A DNA stretch of 64,000 nt from Laburnicola sp. R22_1 (taxonomy: Eukaryota > Ascomycota > Dothideomycetes > Pleosporales > Didymosphaeriaceae): contig JACONQ010000006.1 in the NCBI GenBank assembly GCA_014281115.1, forward strand, positions 620,001 through 684,000. The letters are read 5' to 3'. Below, in pieces: positions 22,631 to 36,490 of this stretch. Both the position numbers and the translations under genes were made by a program. Below the pieces are notes generated by a model. That model did not search any database and was not told where the DNA came from. It saw nothing but the letters and a program-made list of their open reading frames with translations. The first letter of the stretch is position 1. Each line of letters opens with the position of its first letter.

Positions 22631-25600
22631 TTAGGCTAGTAAATAGGTATAGATTAGGTTAGGATTGTATAAGCTATAGGTTAGGTTAGGGTTATATAGA
22701 CTAGATTGTATTAAGTCTAACTAATTATTTTTTTATTAGCTGTGTATGCTTTTTATAGTAAATTACTATAAAAATACCCTTATTATTATAGTAGCAATTA
22801 TTATATTTACTTATTATAGTAAAAGTACAGCTTTAGTGCTAAATATATTTATTAAACCTAACTAAGCGTCTTACTATTTACCTAGTATTTATATACTTCT
22901 TATAGTACCTCTTTGCTAGCTATATATTCTTAGCCTATATAGTAACCTATTTATATAAATAGTGTTAATATTAGTATCTAGAGGTATTAGTATTTATTTT
23001 ATAGTAGAAGTAGAGTATTATAAAAATACCTTTAAATATTTTAATTAAAAAAGCCTCTATTACCTCTTAGAGAGTAGCTAGCATAGTAGACTAGATGTGC
23101 AGATCTTTCTTATCTTTATTATGCGCTATTTCTTTAATAAGGTAGTAGAATAATATTTTTCTAATAAGGGGCTTAGTGCTTTTTAGTACTTTTTAATTTC
23201 CCTAAGCGTAATAGCTATCTATTGTTAGAATATATATATAATAAATAGCTATAATAATAATATACTGCCTAGCTTTTAGTAGTGCTTTCTCTTTAGTGTA
23301 GTAGACAGTATTTTGTAAGGCGCCTTTTACATAGCCTTCATAGCTAGTAGCTTTTTCTTTTTTACTTAAGTTCTACTAGTAGCTGCTTTAGTGTGTCTAG
23401 ATAGTCTAGTGCGTGATATTATCTTAGAAATTAAGGTTATATAGTAGTTAAGGCTATAAAGTATTAAAAAAGGAGCCAGAAAAGTAGTAAGGTAGAGTAG
23501 CTAAGTAGGCGACAAGGTAAGTAAAGAAAATACACTAGTATTATTAGCACCTTACTTATACGTATAAGCCGCTATAGCTGCTTTTTATAATAATAATAAT
23601 AATTTTATTATCTCTATAATACTAACTATACTTATTATATACTATTATTACATCCTATACTATAGCATTTATTAAGAAAGAGTCTTCTAATATTGTAGAA
23701 GGCCTTCTAAGTAGCAGCCTATAGATTCTATTAAATTTTAAGCGCAATAAATAGGAGGGTCTTACTAAAGTACCTAGTAATTATAGCCTTTTATAATATT
23801 ATATACTAATATAGATAGGGCTTTATATCTAGAAATAAAGACGTTAGTACTATTCTTTTATATTATACATAAAGTAGCTCTTAAAAGGATATTCTACTAA
23901 CTATAAAGTGCTATTTAAAGGTATACTTAGTAATAGCGCCTATTCTATTATATAAAGGTCTTATAATATACTTTATAATAAAGAAGAAAAGATACTAGAC
24001 TTTACTAGATTAGCTAATTAAGCTATATAATATTAGCTTAAGAAGAATCTTTATAATAATAAGGACTACTAACTACTTTTTAAAGCGCAAAAGTATTAAT
24101 AGCTTATATAGAAAGAAGAAGAGCTTATATAGTTCTACTTTAAGAATTAAGAAAGTAGTATATTATTATATCCTATTATTATATATTAGTTAATTAATAA
24201 GAAGTAGGCAACTAATTAGAGGTAAAACTAATAGCTACATATAAGAAGTAGAATAAAATTAAGAATAAAATTAATTTAAGGACCTACTAAGCAGCCCTAG
24301 CTAAGTGTAGAATTATCGCTAGTAAGAGAAAAGGCCTTTCTATACTATAGAGTTGCGTAAGTAAATAAATCTTTAGTTATAGTAGTATATATAAAAGCTC
24401 TTACATAATATATATAAGGTAGCCCTAAAAAAGTTAAGGCTAATAAGAAAGAGTAGAAGAACTTCTATAATAGCGTAGGCGATATAGGTCTAACTAAAAG
24501 GAGCTAGTAGTAGTTACTAATAAGAAATAGTTATAAGTTTATTATACTTATTTGTTATATACTTTTACTAATAATTATTAGTTATTATAAGCCTATTTCT
24601 TTTACTAACCTTATTAACTATAGTAAAGATAGTATACTTAATAGTAATAAGGCGTATATTAAGGAAATAATAATAAAGAGTGTAAAGAGAAAATTAAAAA
24701 TAATAGAGAGAAGCTTAAGGCTTATTTCTAAAGGCTACTAGATAGGTATAACTTTAATATTATAGATAAGAATATAGACTTTAAGAGCTTCTTAGACTTT
24801 AAAGGCTTAGGTACTAAGGGGGGTTTAGATAATAAAGAGGGCTTAGGTACTAAGGAGATTTTAGATAATTAGAGGGTTTTAGATAATAAGGAGGTTTTAG
24901 ATAATAAGGGAAGCTTAGGTGCTAAGGAGGTTTTAGATAATAATTAGCACATAGGATAAGATAAGCTAGAGTTGTAGTTTTGCTGTAGCTAATTATTATA
25001 GCTAATAATTATATACTAGTTGCTAAGAATGCCTCCTATAGTAATATAGTAATAAGCTAATTACTACCTAAAACTAACTCTATAATAAAGGGCTATATAC
25101 TAGTCTAGATTTAAAACTAACTTATTATTAGCATGCTATACACTGTACGCTATTTTTAGCTAACCTTAATATTAGTTAAATACTACAATAGTTACTATTA
25201 TAGAATTTAGTTTATCCTATTCTTTTTTAAACTACTATTCCCTTAAATAACTATTTAACTAGTTATTATATCTTTTATTATATTAATATTCTTAAGTACT
25301 ATATTAAGTGCTACACCTACCCTAGAAATTAATATATAGCCCTATATTAATAAACTAGTTACCCTACTACTAAATACTTTTCTTAGATATAGAATTCTAG
25401 TCCTATAGGCTAATAGATTAGAAAGTAGAATAATTTGTTGTATCTAATGTCCCTTTTTAGACTTTTAAGAGTTAGAGATAGAAACAAAGATATTTGCTAT
25501 ATAGGATGTGTAGTAGTTTAATACTTAATAGGCTAAAAATTAATAAACCCATAACTTATACTAGAACTCTCACCTTTATATAGGTATTATCTAGACTATA

Positions 25601-26552
25601 TTTTAGAAGAGTATAGAGTACCCCTCTAGTTATTTATATATATTTTATCTTAACTATAGCTATACACAATAATACCTAAGCGTTAACTCTACTAATACCT
25701 AGCTAATTAGTACTAAGCACCTTCTTAACTATGTAAGATTCTAAGCATATATATAATAAACTAAGCCTATTTATAAAAGGACTTTTACTCCTTAGTATAG
25801 AAAAAAAGTAGATAGCTATTTTATATCCTATATACTTTTTATAAGTATTTAAAACTAAACTTATATAAGTAGTAATTAATAATAACTAGTCCTTTTAAAT
25901 AGTAAAGCAACTATCCTTTTAACACTTTCTCTGTTTCCTTGGGCCTAATACTGTAATAACTAGCTAATATAGGTTCTACTAGATAATTCTAAATAAATTT
26001 AACACTACTAAGGCAGCTATCTTTAGTAATAATAATAGGACAACTAAACTTTCTGTCTCGCTTAACGCGTAGTCTGTAGCTAATTACCTTAGTTTCCTAG
26101 CTATTAATAGTTACTATATTAATAATACTTAGTACCTAAAGGAGAAGCTACTTAACTTTATACTAATACGTAGTAGCTACACTAGAGTATTAATAGTATT
26201 AGAGATACTATAGGTCCTTAAAGATATAGAAACTGCGTAGAAGCTCCTAGTTATTATATAAAATAATACTAGTAATAATAGCACTCTAGCTTAAAGCGTT
26301 TAGCACAAACTATTAGAAGAGAATATTACCTAAAACTAAAAAGAGAATACAATCCTATATCTTACTTATATTATTAACCTTATAGTTTAAGATATTATTT
26401 ATTACCTTAAGTTATTAGCGCCTATTAATCTTAACTCTAAAGAGATATTATAGCGGTAATATATAAATAAAATCTAGGCATAGATATTTATTCTAAATTC
26501 TCTTTGTAAGGTATATTAGCTACTATTATAAAAAGTTATTATAAAAAGGTAT
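22631..26552. other. AT-rich unclassified repeat-derived DNA
   Basis: No sustained frame or motif I can name on either strand. A short tandem array with TTAGATAATAAGGAGG-like and GGCTTAGGTACTAAGGA-like units lies at about 24,800-24,945. The TTAGGTTAGG-like text near 22,650-22,700 is not a telomere array. Confidence 0.45.
24800..24945. repeat. Short tandem repeat array (17-18-bp units)
   Basis: Alternating units resembling GGCTTAGGTACTAAGGA and GGTTTTAGATAATAA, about eight in all. Imperfect; function unknown. Confidence 0.6.
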
Positions 26553-27852
26553 AGTTAGCTTACTGAACACCTTTTTTAACCTTTTTTTTTAGTTTAAGGT
26601 TAAAGTAAATTAATATAGAAAATTATTGTATACAATGTACAGCACCTAATTCTAATTAAAGACTAATCTTAAACACTACTTAATAACGCAACAATAGTTT
26701 AAACTTACTTATACCCCTAATACCTATAAGCTTCTAGTCCTAATATAAGATTTACTTATGCTATATATAGCCTACCTAGATTATTGCTATTAGTATTATT
26801 AACTATTTGCGCTTGCACGCTGCTTACGTGGCATACTTACTTAGATAAGCTAACCTAATAGCAATAATAGCTAGGAGAATTTTGCAGATCTATATAATGC
26901 TCTCGCTATACTAGAGCTTATTAACAAAGACCTTATTATCTTCTTATATCCCCTACTAAAGAATTCTAGTACTAATAAGGAGCGATTGCGTCTACTAGAG
27001 TAAGAGTATAGTCTTCTTAGTTTTTAAAAACTAGATAAGCTACTAACCTAGCTAGTATATAAGGATTGCCTTCTAAATAGTTAGGTATACTAGTCTTCTA
27101 TAGATAATTATCTTATAGATAGAATAGAATTTTAGTGTTAGTGTTATCTTAGTAGTAGTGGCGCAAATCTTTAGCGTATACTTTTTAGCAATAGTAAGTA
27201 CTTCTTTAGAAATAATATTAATGCCTAGATAAATAGTAGGATGTAGAGAGATAGTGGGGATTTTATTAATGTGGTAATAGAGTAATAGTGTATCTAGTAC
27301 GCGTTACTATTATTCTACTACTTATAAAAAATAGTATATACCTATTAATATATTAACTTGTATTATTTGCGACAATTAGTTTATATTTTAGAATAGTAGA
27401 TAAAGAATAGATAACTATAGCGTAGCTGCGCTAAAGTTTTATCCCTCCCCTACTAAAGTTCTAAGTGGCCTTTTTATAAAAATTTTGCTTATAGGAGCAG
27501 CCCTATGCTAAGACCACTAAGCTTGCTTAGTAGTTTAAACGCGCATTTTTGTAACTACCTTTTTACGCTTTTTTTAATTACTAAGTAGAAGGCTCTACTT
27601 TTTTTTGTTATATTATTTAAGATAAAAGCCTTTATTATGCTATCTCTAAGTAGTTAATTTAACGCCACACATAAAAAGTTATTATAAAAGTTATTATAAA
27701 AAGTTATTATAAAAGTTATTATAAAAAGTTATTATAAAAGTTATTATAAAAGTTATTATAAAAAGTTATTATAAAAGTTATTATAAAAAGTTATTATAAA
27801 AAGTTATTATAAAAGTTATTATAAAAAGTTATTATAAAAGTTATTATAAACT
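26526..27852. repeat. 13/12-bp minisatellite (AAAAAGTTATTAT) split by a family A element
   Basis: Units AAAAAGTTATTAT and AAAAGTTATTAT occur at 26,526-26,550 and then in a long run at 27,672-27,852, on either side of the reversed family A copy. The simplest reading is insertion of the element into an existing minisatellite, which later expanded on the right side. Confidence 0.65.
26553..27671 (-). mobile_element. Family A element, reversed copy A2
   Basis: Reverse complement of the family A long copies. It starts with the GGCAAGCCGAC-type end (here GTAAGCTAAC reversed) and ends with the CTACCTAG...ACGCCACACA end. No surviving frame. Confidence 0.6.
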
Positions 27853-30800
27853 AACTAGCACGTAGCATTATACTATTTGTATTGCAATTAACTAGTTACT
27901 ATAGCAATTTAAGTAATTTCTTATAATATAGAGCGATACACTACTAAAGAAGCAATTATCTATAATTTAAAATATTTAAATATGATAGAATTGTATATAT
28001 AGTATGTGCAAGTACGTATTAAAGCTTTACGCAAATATTAATATATAGCTAGAGAAGAAGATTATAATAAAAATAACTAGGAGATTAAACACTTCTACTT
28101 ATAGCAACACTATAAAGGCAGACTTTAAAGACCTTAAAAAACTTTAACTATTAGCCCTAAAATAGTTATATTTTAAGTTAATTGCTTCTATACTTTAAAA
28201 GTTTAAAGAGGCTATAAACTTCCTAAGTAAGAACTAGAAACCCTAGGTCCTATATATTCAGCTTATATATAACTAGCTCTTTAATTTTCTAGATAAGATA
28301 AATAATAAGCTTATTAAAGAGTTAAATAATATTAGATAGCTAGAAGCTATATGGGCCGTAGCTAAAATAGAATAAGAGAAGTTGCGTAAGTATTACTTAA
28401 GGATAGATAGAGAGAAGAGTTTCTTATTTAATTATATAATAATATTAGATCTTTTACAAAAGCTTACAGCGTATAAGATATTATAATTATAGCTATTTAT
28501 TATAGGTATATACTAATAGTTGCACAGAATAAAATATAAGAGACCTAGAATAAGTATATATACTACTAATAGTTAACTACTATTAACAATACTGCTATAA
28601 AGATAGTTAATAATAAAATTATTATTATTTTGTGTATATTTTATTACTACTACTATATACTAGATACTAGATTTTAGTGCTTTCTATTTTACTCCTCGCT
28701 GTGTATAGTGCGAACTTAACCTTAATTAGAATCTCTACACAATAAAGATATTTAATACAACTAATAGTTTCTAAAGTATCTTAATTACTATAATAGCCTA
28801 ATAGCTAGTGTGAAAGAATCTAGCCCTAATTAGAACTTAGTAAAAAGATAGATTAAGTTATATTTGCTTAAAGAAAGAAACTACCTACTAAATTCTTAAG
28901 AGTTAATTAGGCACTAGCTTACTATATAACCTATGTAGTAGAGTTTATTCTACTATATACCTTCTTACTTACTAAAGCTTCGTCCTATTAAGCTTTATAC
29001 TAAATACTCTTCTAGAAAATACTCTAAATATTTTATAGTGTCTTCTACTAGTAAGTAAAGATTAGGCCCGCCTCTAATAGTAAGCTTTGCTAATTACCTA
29101 GCTTTGTATAACATTAAATAATAGCCTATAAACGCCTATCTATTTTTATTACTAACTTGCCTATTCTACTTACTTTTTACACTCTTATAATTTTTCTATA
29201 GTTTAGCTTCTTATCTTTCTACACCCTAAACTATTCTTAAGCCTTTACTTAGCCTGCCTTATTATGCCTCTTTGTGTTTAAATTAACTATGCCCTAAGCG
29301 TCTATATATCTAGCCGTCTTAGTTTTAGTAGTAGTAGCAGCGGCAGTAAGCCTTCTTATTAAGATAATAATAGTGTAGGCTTTAGTAATTTTAACCTTCT
29401 ACTAGTGCCTAAAAAGCCCTTTATTAGTGTATTTATTACCTTTTTATCTTTATATAAGTCTCTTACACCCTAATAGTCTCTTAGGCTAATTTCTAGAAAG
29501 TAATTCCTTTTTAAGACGCACGCATTAGCTTTAATATTATAGCCTAAATTTTTGTAGCCTTTAGACAAAGTGTTAGTAATAATAATAACCTGTCTTGTGG
29601 TTTGCAACCCTAGGTAAATAGTTAAAATAATTTTGCACTTTAGTTAGACTATAACCCTAATAAACTTATATTTAATGCCTTACCTTTATATTTTCTTTAC
29701 TATAGTTAGAAAGCGTAATAATATAATACTAGGGATAAGCAAGTTATATTTTACTAGGCCTAATAGTCTAAATTATTAAATAATAAAGGTCCTTATTCTA
29801 TATACTTACTAAGCCTATTTGCTACTACTACCTAAGAATGTATTAACTTTACCTATTTCCTTATTATAGGTAATAACACTTTGTTCTATAATAGGTGCCT
29901 ACTAGCGTAGCGTTAGTGTTTCTAGTTTGCTAATAATATAGAACTGCTATTTAGCGGTATATATATAGCCTACTATATTTATAATAAAAGCGCTCTATAT
30001 TTTTTATTCTAAATATACTACGCTATTTCTTTCTTTATAGGTGTACACTCTAAATACCTCTTAAGTTAACTATTAAATAGGCTTTTATTCTTTACCTTTT
30101 AATTCTTTTTTTAATATTAAGCACGCGTTATAAACCTTAATACTTAGACCTAAGTAATACTTAGCTCACTAGGAGTAATATCTATATTTAAGGGCCTTAT
30201 AATTAGCAATAACTTTAAATTTCTACCTTAGTTAACTCCTAACTCTCTAATTCTATATTCCTTAGCTTTGTCCTTAAATACTATTTATTTAGCTTTTTTC
30301 TAATCTTCTTTTTATATAAGCTTTACTACTGCGCGTACCTATACTCCTAACTAGTTTAAAGTACCTACTTACTAGACTACTGTAGAAATAGGCCTATTAG
30401 CTTCTTAGATAGTTCTAGCACTACTTTTAGCCCTTGCCTATTATATAACTGCACTTTATGCATTCTAAAGAAGGAGAAGAGCTCTAAGAAAATATTAGGC
30501 GCGCTTTAACTATTAGCCTAATAGTTCTTCTTCTCTTTATAATACTAATATAGAAAATAAAGCCTAGACTTAAGTTTCTTAAAAGTTATAGTACTCCCTA
30601 AAGTAGGACTTTTTTTTAAAGACTATTATAGAATTTCTAAGTTTAGGCTAGAGTTACTTAGGCTTATAGGTTTTATAATAAGCATAAGGAGGAGAAAAAG
30701 TAAAAGAAAAGTAGTAGTTTTAGCCTATAGCTTACTAGTAATAGCTATAAAAGTCCCTTTTTATCTAAGGGCTGCTTAGGCTTTAGATAGCTTATTAGTA

Positions 30801-31764
30801 CTTAAATATATCCCTTATCCCTATTATACTTTACTCTTTTCCTTATAATACTATAATTTTCTATCTACGTCTATAAGCTATTTGCTCTTTGATTACTATT
30901 TATAAGTACCTAATTTATCTTTAGAGTTTCTTACTAGTAGTAATATAGTTGCACTTTTCTTAAAGAGTACTACTACCTATTACTAGTCTAGAAGTAGTAT
31001 TTATATACACGTCTTATCTACTATAATCTAATAAAGCCTTATAGCTACTTAGAGTATATAATCTGCCCTTTATATTCTTCTACTTTCCTTCTTATTCTAC
31101 TATTCTAATTCTTCTACTTAATAGTCTTAACCTTCTTCTTAACTATAGCTACTATTAACTTCTTCTTTAGTAGCCACGCCTCTAGTGCTAGCAATAATAA
31201 TAATAGTAATAGTAAAGAAAGCAGTTAAGGCTTATAATAGTCCTTGCTATTACCTATTAATAATACCCTATAACTGCTTCTATTTTATTATATATATGCC
31301 TATCCTAATTATCTCTTAGCTTACTAACTTATGCCCTAGTTATTACCCTCTTAAATTAGCTATATAACTTTAGCACTATTTGTAAAATATAAAACTTTTA
31401 TATAATATTTACGCTAAGTATCTATTATTAGGCTACCTTATACAGTTTGCTTAAGACATAGGCAGCTTTAAAATTAACTCTAATTCTACTAATAATACTC
31501 CTACTGCCTACTCTATCCTATTTTCTTAGCTATACTAAGCTACATTTATAAAAAAATTAAGCACTAATAAATAAAGGCGTAATTATTTTAAATAGCCCTT
31601 AGTATCTAGTTATACTTTTTATACATCTTATCTTTCTACCCTTCTCTTTACTATAGGCTAAGGCTGCATTAACTATAATTTTAGTGCAGCTAAGGATAAT
31701 TATAATTAAGCCTATAGGGCTTATATCTAGAGTTATTATTCCTACTTTTAGTATATTAATAGTA
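27853..31764. other. AT-rich unclassified repeat-derived DNA
   Basis: No open frame and no protein motif I can identify. A family E segment (a roughly 200-bp repeat ending near CAATAAAGATATTTAATA) is at about 28,560-28,760, with relatives at 45,650-45,875, 46,810-46,900 and 49,506-49,605. The minus strand at 30,000-30,600 has long low-stop stretches that may once have coded, but I cannot assign them. Confidence 0.45.
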
Positions 31765-32215
31765 CAGTAGAGTGGCACAAAAAAAGCGCCTAGTAAGAAG
31801 ATACCTTTTTAAAAGTTATATAACTAAGTGAGTTTTAATACTATGTAAATAAAAAGTATACGGTTTTATAGAGGAGATATAGGACATCAAGATTAGGTAC
31901 TAGTTACGTCTTACTAAGCAGGGTCCTTAAGGTATCTATCTCTAAACTTAGTGTTTCTAAAACGTCAATTTTTAAGGCGTTATGACTTTTTTATTTAGTA
32001 TGCTACTAGGCTAATGTTTTTACTAGCTATTCTAGGCCTAGCGTAGATTACGTAAGCAAAATTTCGGAATACTTATATAACTTAATTAAGAAATTATTTA
32101 AGGTTAAAAAATTACGTGATTTTAAAAATTAATTAAATCACGTGATTTATTACTAGGATTATAGTATAATATAATATCTTTTGTCTAGTAAATTTTCTCT
32201 TTTGTATTTCCTCGA

Positions 32216-33081
32216 ATGGAGCCAAAATTGTCAAAACTCGAAAGTCAAGTTTCTTTACTTAAAAAAGCAAATACTTCTAATTCTACTATTGCTACTATCC
32301 TTAATAAGCCTCTACAATCTATTAAGACTGCTATTAGACGTATTAATAAGAAAAATAAGGGAGATAACTTATTAAAAGGGGTAAAACAAGGGAGAGTAAC
32401 TAAGGTTACTTCTAGGAAGAAAATAGTTATTAATAGGGATTTAACTAAAAGCCCTAAGAAGACAAATAAGAGGCTAATAGAAGAGAATAGTTTTGGCTTT
32501 ACTAAGAGGACGTTACAGAGAGTTTTAAAAGGAGAAGACTATTCTTTTAACGTCTCTAAGAAAAAGGCCTATTTAACTAAAGAAAGAGCTAAAAGAAGAG
32601 AATTCTGGGCTAAAGAGATAGTTAAGGAGCTAGAAAATATTAACTTTGCTAAGGTTATATTTTCTGACGAGTCTACTATCCAAAGGGGACATGGTAATAG
32701 GCAAGAATATATAAGAAAAAGGGGAAAATCGAAAATTAGGCCTGAACAGCGCAAAAACCGAACAACTAGTAAGTTATTAATTTTTTTTAAATTCCAGAAT
32801 TATAGAGCCCTTTCTTCTCTATAATTGGGCTATTTTACTTTTTTTATACCTTTTTTTTAAGCTAGTACTAATTCACTGAAAGCGCGAGATATTTCTATCT
32901 CAGTCTGGGGCTGTATTTGGATAGGAGGACGTTCTAAACTAGTGTTTTTAAGGGACCCTATTAAAACTAGGACCTTTAATAACTCTAGATATATACAGGA
33001 GTGTTTAAATCCTGTCTTAAAACCTCTTTTAAAAAGAGGTAAGTAATGTACACCTTTTTCTTCTTTTTCTTTTTTCTTTTA

Positions 33082-33123
<42 letters not shown>

Positions 33124-33515
33124 TTTTATAATCTTATTCTGTATACTAATTATAACTAGGCTGGAAATTTCAACAGGATAATTCGAAGATCCACGGAACT
33201 CCACAGGTGAAAAGGTGGTTTTCTAGGAATAAAGTCTTTGTTTTTGGGAATCCACCCTATTCACCATACTTAAATCCTATATAAAACGTTTGGAGTCTAT
33301 TAAAAGATAGGCTAGGAAAAAGAAATAGGGCTTCTTTAGACTTTGGCACTAGTAAATCTAGTGTAGAAGCCTTTAAAAGAGCTATACAAGAGGAGTGGGA
33401 TTTAATTCCACAGGAGGCTATAGATCATTGTATACTATCTTTGCCTAAGCATTATAATAACGTTATAGAGGCTAAAGGATGGTATACTAAATACCAGTTA
33501 TATATTATTTACTAG
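32216..33515 (+). pseudogene. Tc1-type transposase, stop at third catalytic position
   Basis: ATG at 32,216 opens a 184-codon exon with an N-terminal helix-turn-helix region (about residues 5-45) and the first catalytic Asp in FSDES (D151). Two introns fit: 32,769-32,882 (GTAAGT, TACTAAT branch, AG) and 33,039-33,159 (GTAAGT, an (AT)n run, TATAACTAG). Joining gives SVWGCIWIGG, then QQDN with the second Asp (D243). Exactly 34 codons later, where the third acidic residue belongs (after SPYLNPI and before NVW), codon 278 is TAA (33,282-33,284). The frame stays open to 33,515. Apart from that stop it looks nearly intact. As written it cannot give an active enzyme. Confidence 0.85.
33083..33120. 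repeat. (AT)n microsatellite in transposase intron 2
   Basis: About 38 bp of mostly alternating AT inside the second intron of the Tc1-type transposase. Confidence 0.8.
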
Positions 33516-33894
33516 TTCTATCTAATAATTTAATTTTAATTAATCTTTATCTTTTTCCTTATAATTATTACTTCTATGAATAAACCTATACTAAAAATTA
33601 AGTTATATAGTCCTGATAGACTAAGCTATAATATATATAAGTTATAGAATTTCATCTACGTAGAAAGAAAAGTTATATAGGGTCAAACTTTTAAGAAAAA
33701 GTTCTCTTAACTTTACTAAGATACCTCTAGTTAGCGCTGATTACTAATCTCTTCCTAACCTTCTATACTAAATCTCCTAAACCCTCTCCTTAAAACGGTA
33801 TACTTTTTATTTACATAGTATTAAAACTCACCTAGTTATATAACTTTTAAAAAGTTATCTTTTTACTAGGCGCTTTTTTTGTGTCACTCTACTG

Positions 33895-34448
33895 TATAAG
33901 TAATTTTTATAATGTAGCTTTAGTTCTAAATATAATTATTAGTAAACTCTTTATTTACCTTATATTAAAGACCTTTTAAAATTATCTAATCTTGCTATTT
34001 CTTTAAGGGCTTTATTACTTAAAGGTTCTTTCTTACTATATTAGATTAACTAGCAGTTTTACTATAAGCCTATAATTAAGTAATTACTATATAGACCTTA
34101 GACTGTTTCTGCTTAAGTACTAAATTATAGGTATTAAGGATAAAATATTTCTTAGGGCCTTAGTTTATTATAAAAACTAATCTTTAAATTTATTAGTAAA
34201 CTAAATAGCACTTATATACTTAGTACACTAGATAACTTATTTAATTATATTAGTATTTATACTTAAGATATTAGGTACACTTTAGTTTTTTTAAGACTTA
34301 TTATAGTATAGTAGATAAATAGTTTTAGAAGTCCTTATTAAAATATATCTCTTCTATTCTATATTAGAATAAGGTTTATAATATTTAGAAGAACCTTAAA
34401 TACTTTTATACTACTTAAGAATATAGGTTTCTTTATAGTATATATCTA
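33895..34448. other. AT-rich sequence, nothing recognised
   Basis: Between the Tc1 element and a family A derivative. No frame or motif seen. Confidence 0.5.
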
Positions 34449-34663
34449 TGTGGCATTAAATTAACTACCTAGAGGTAGCACGACAAAGGCTTTCATCTTA
34501 AATAACATGACAAAAAAGCAGAGCCCCCTGCTTAGTAATTAAAAAGAGCGTAAAAAGGTAGTAATTATCAGGTGCCGTACATAGTACATAATAACCTTCC
34601 ATCTCAACCTACTTTAATCTCAAACTATAAAAACAAATTAAAAAAGGTATTTGGCAAGCCGAC
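34449..34663 (+). repeat. Family A internally deleted derivative (215 bp)
   Basis: Left end TGTGGCATTAAATTAACTACC, the GCAGAGCCCCCTGC tract, then directly the right end with TACTTTAATCTCAAACTA and TTTGGCAAGCCGAC. It keeps more CpA/TpG than long copies, consistent with being short enough to escape most RIP. Confidence 0.7.
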
Positions 34664-36480
34664 CGTATATATCTATATAAAACCCTTAGATTATTACTTT
34701 TAATACTAAAGTAGTAGATGTAATTGTACTAGTTATTACTATATAGGTAATATTATACGTATACCTAGTAGTTAAACATAAGATTATTAATATTAAAATA
34801 GTCTTTTACTAGATAATCCTTTTTACTGTATCTATTATATAATTTCTTTATTTAAACTAGAAGGCCCTTTTAAAGTAGTAAAGAGATAAAGGTATTAATA
34901 TTATATTATTTTAGCTATAGTGGCTAGTCTTATAGGCAATATATTAGAATATACTTAGTTTAGATATAATTATTAGTACTAGTCTAGCTAGTTATAAGTT
35001 ATAAGTTATTTATCTTTAAGTTAATTATATATAGTTTATAAAATATACTATATTCTTTAAGTTACTAGTAAAGTAGCTATAAAAATACGTAAGTAAACTA
35101 AGTAATTAGTTTACTTAAAAGTTAAATTAGCCTAGATTTTTATAATCTTAAAATTAAGTTATTTATTATAGGGTTTACACTAGTAGAATATACAGGTTTT
35201 TATTCTTAATTACTTTAAAGCTAATAAGTTTAGCTAACTCCATTATAGTTAGAAGGATAATAATAGTGCCTTTCTCTTATTACTCTATTATAATCTTTAT
35301 CCTTTTGGCTTTATTATTTTCTACCTAAAAGTTATAGTTAATAAGTTCTTTCTTTTACTTTTTATAGTAGTAAATAAACTAGTGAATCTTATTTATATTA
35401 TAAGTAAATATATTATTACTAACTAGACTATTAGGTATATATAAGAAGACCTACCTTAAAGTAATTAAATTTAGTCTATAAAAGAAAAAAGTAACTACAC
35501 TTATTTTAGTAATTTACCTTTTCTTTATAAGTATTTAAGTAGATAGTAAATTTAGTAGAGTAGATAGTAATACAAAGGTTTAGGTATTAAGGGCTTTCTC
35601 TATAATATACCTCTAAAAATAGTTTATTTAACGCTTTCTATTAGGTGTTGTATTTACGCTAATAATTAATAATAAACTTCTAAAGTTTCTCTTATTTCTT
35701 TCTTTTAAAACGCTAGATATAAGTAATTATATAATAGTAGTTCCTTTTATAGTACTTTAGAAGTATAGATAGCTTTTTAGTCTCTAACTATTCTATATTA
35801 TCTACTACATAATTATAGTCATTTTTTTGTAATTACCTTTTTACGCTCTTTTTAATTACTAAGCAGGCGGCTCTGCTTTTTTGTTATGTTATTTGAGATG
35901 AAAGCCTTTGTGGTCCTACCCCTAGATAGATAAATTAACGGCACACATAATTATAGTTCTTAAGAAAGTTAGTAGCTTACGTCTATTATATATATTACGT
36001 TATAATAGTATTTATTATTAGTAACTATAGCTAAGAATAGTACTTATACTAAAGTTAGTAGAATAGGAACTAATACTAGGTCTAGAGTTAGAGTAGATAT
36101 ATTTAGCATTAAGTTAGCTAGAAGTAGTAGAAAAAACTTAATAGTTAAATATATAAAGTTAGTGCATAATTGTTTAAATAAGTACTACTTATTTAGATTA
36201 GTAGTATTTATAAGTGTAGCTTTTATATTTTAAATAGCCGATTCTAAATTGCTAGATAATAGTAGTATTAATGTTAAACAAAGAGTAAATAAGAAATAAT
36301 AGAAATTCCGTTTATAGGTAGTTCTTCTTATATTTTTATACTTTATCTAATCTTTTTTTCTTTTTATACTAGTATTCTCTTCTCCTTAGGTTTTTGTTTA
36401 TTCTATCTCCTTTTTATTCTATTCTCTCTTTTTCTTTTACTTAATTAGGTTTTTAATAAACTTTATTAATACTAAGTCTC
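34664..36480. other. AT-rich unclassified DNA with a family A end fragment
   Basis: No coding signal. A reversed family A end lies at 35,828-35,945, relatively well preserved (GTTATGTTATTTGAGATGAA). The rest is not assigned. Confidence 0.45.
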
Positions 36481-36490
36481 TTTTTTATCT

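Larger units (their letters stand above)
31765..33894 (+). mobile_element. Tc1/mariner DNA transposon, full-length (2130 bp)
   Basis: Terminal inverted repeats of about 105 bp (31,765-31,869 and 33,791-33,894) begin CAGTAGAGTG and are flanked by TA. Between them is a transposase gene with a largely intact frame. The element is much less damaged than its neighbours, so it probably arrived later or had few partners for RIP. TIRs beginning CAGT, TA target sites and a DD34-spaced catalytic core are typical of Tc1/mariner. Confidence 0.9.

Noticed and set aside
22640..22705. Telomere-like TTAGGTTAGG text
   Set aside because: Only a few irregular units with no TTAGGG array; more likely chance or part of the LTR element flank.
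27672..27852. CRISPR-like regular repeats
   Set aside because: The units are contiguous 12-13-bp minisatellite repeats without spacers, in a fungal genome.
32569..32754. 61-codon minus-strand open frame
   Set aside because: Shadow of the Tc1-type transposase exon on the other strand.
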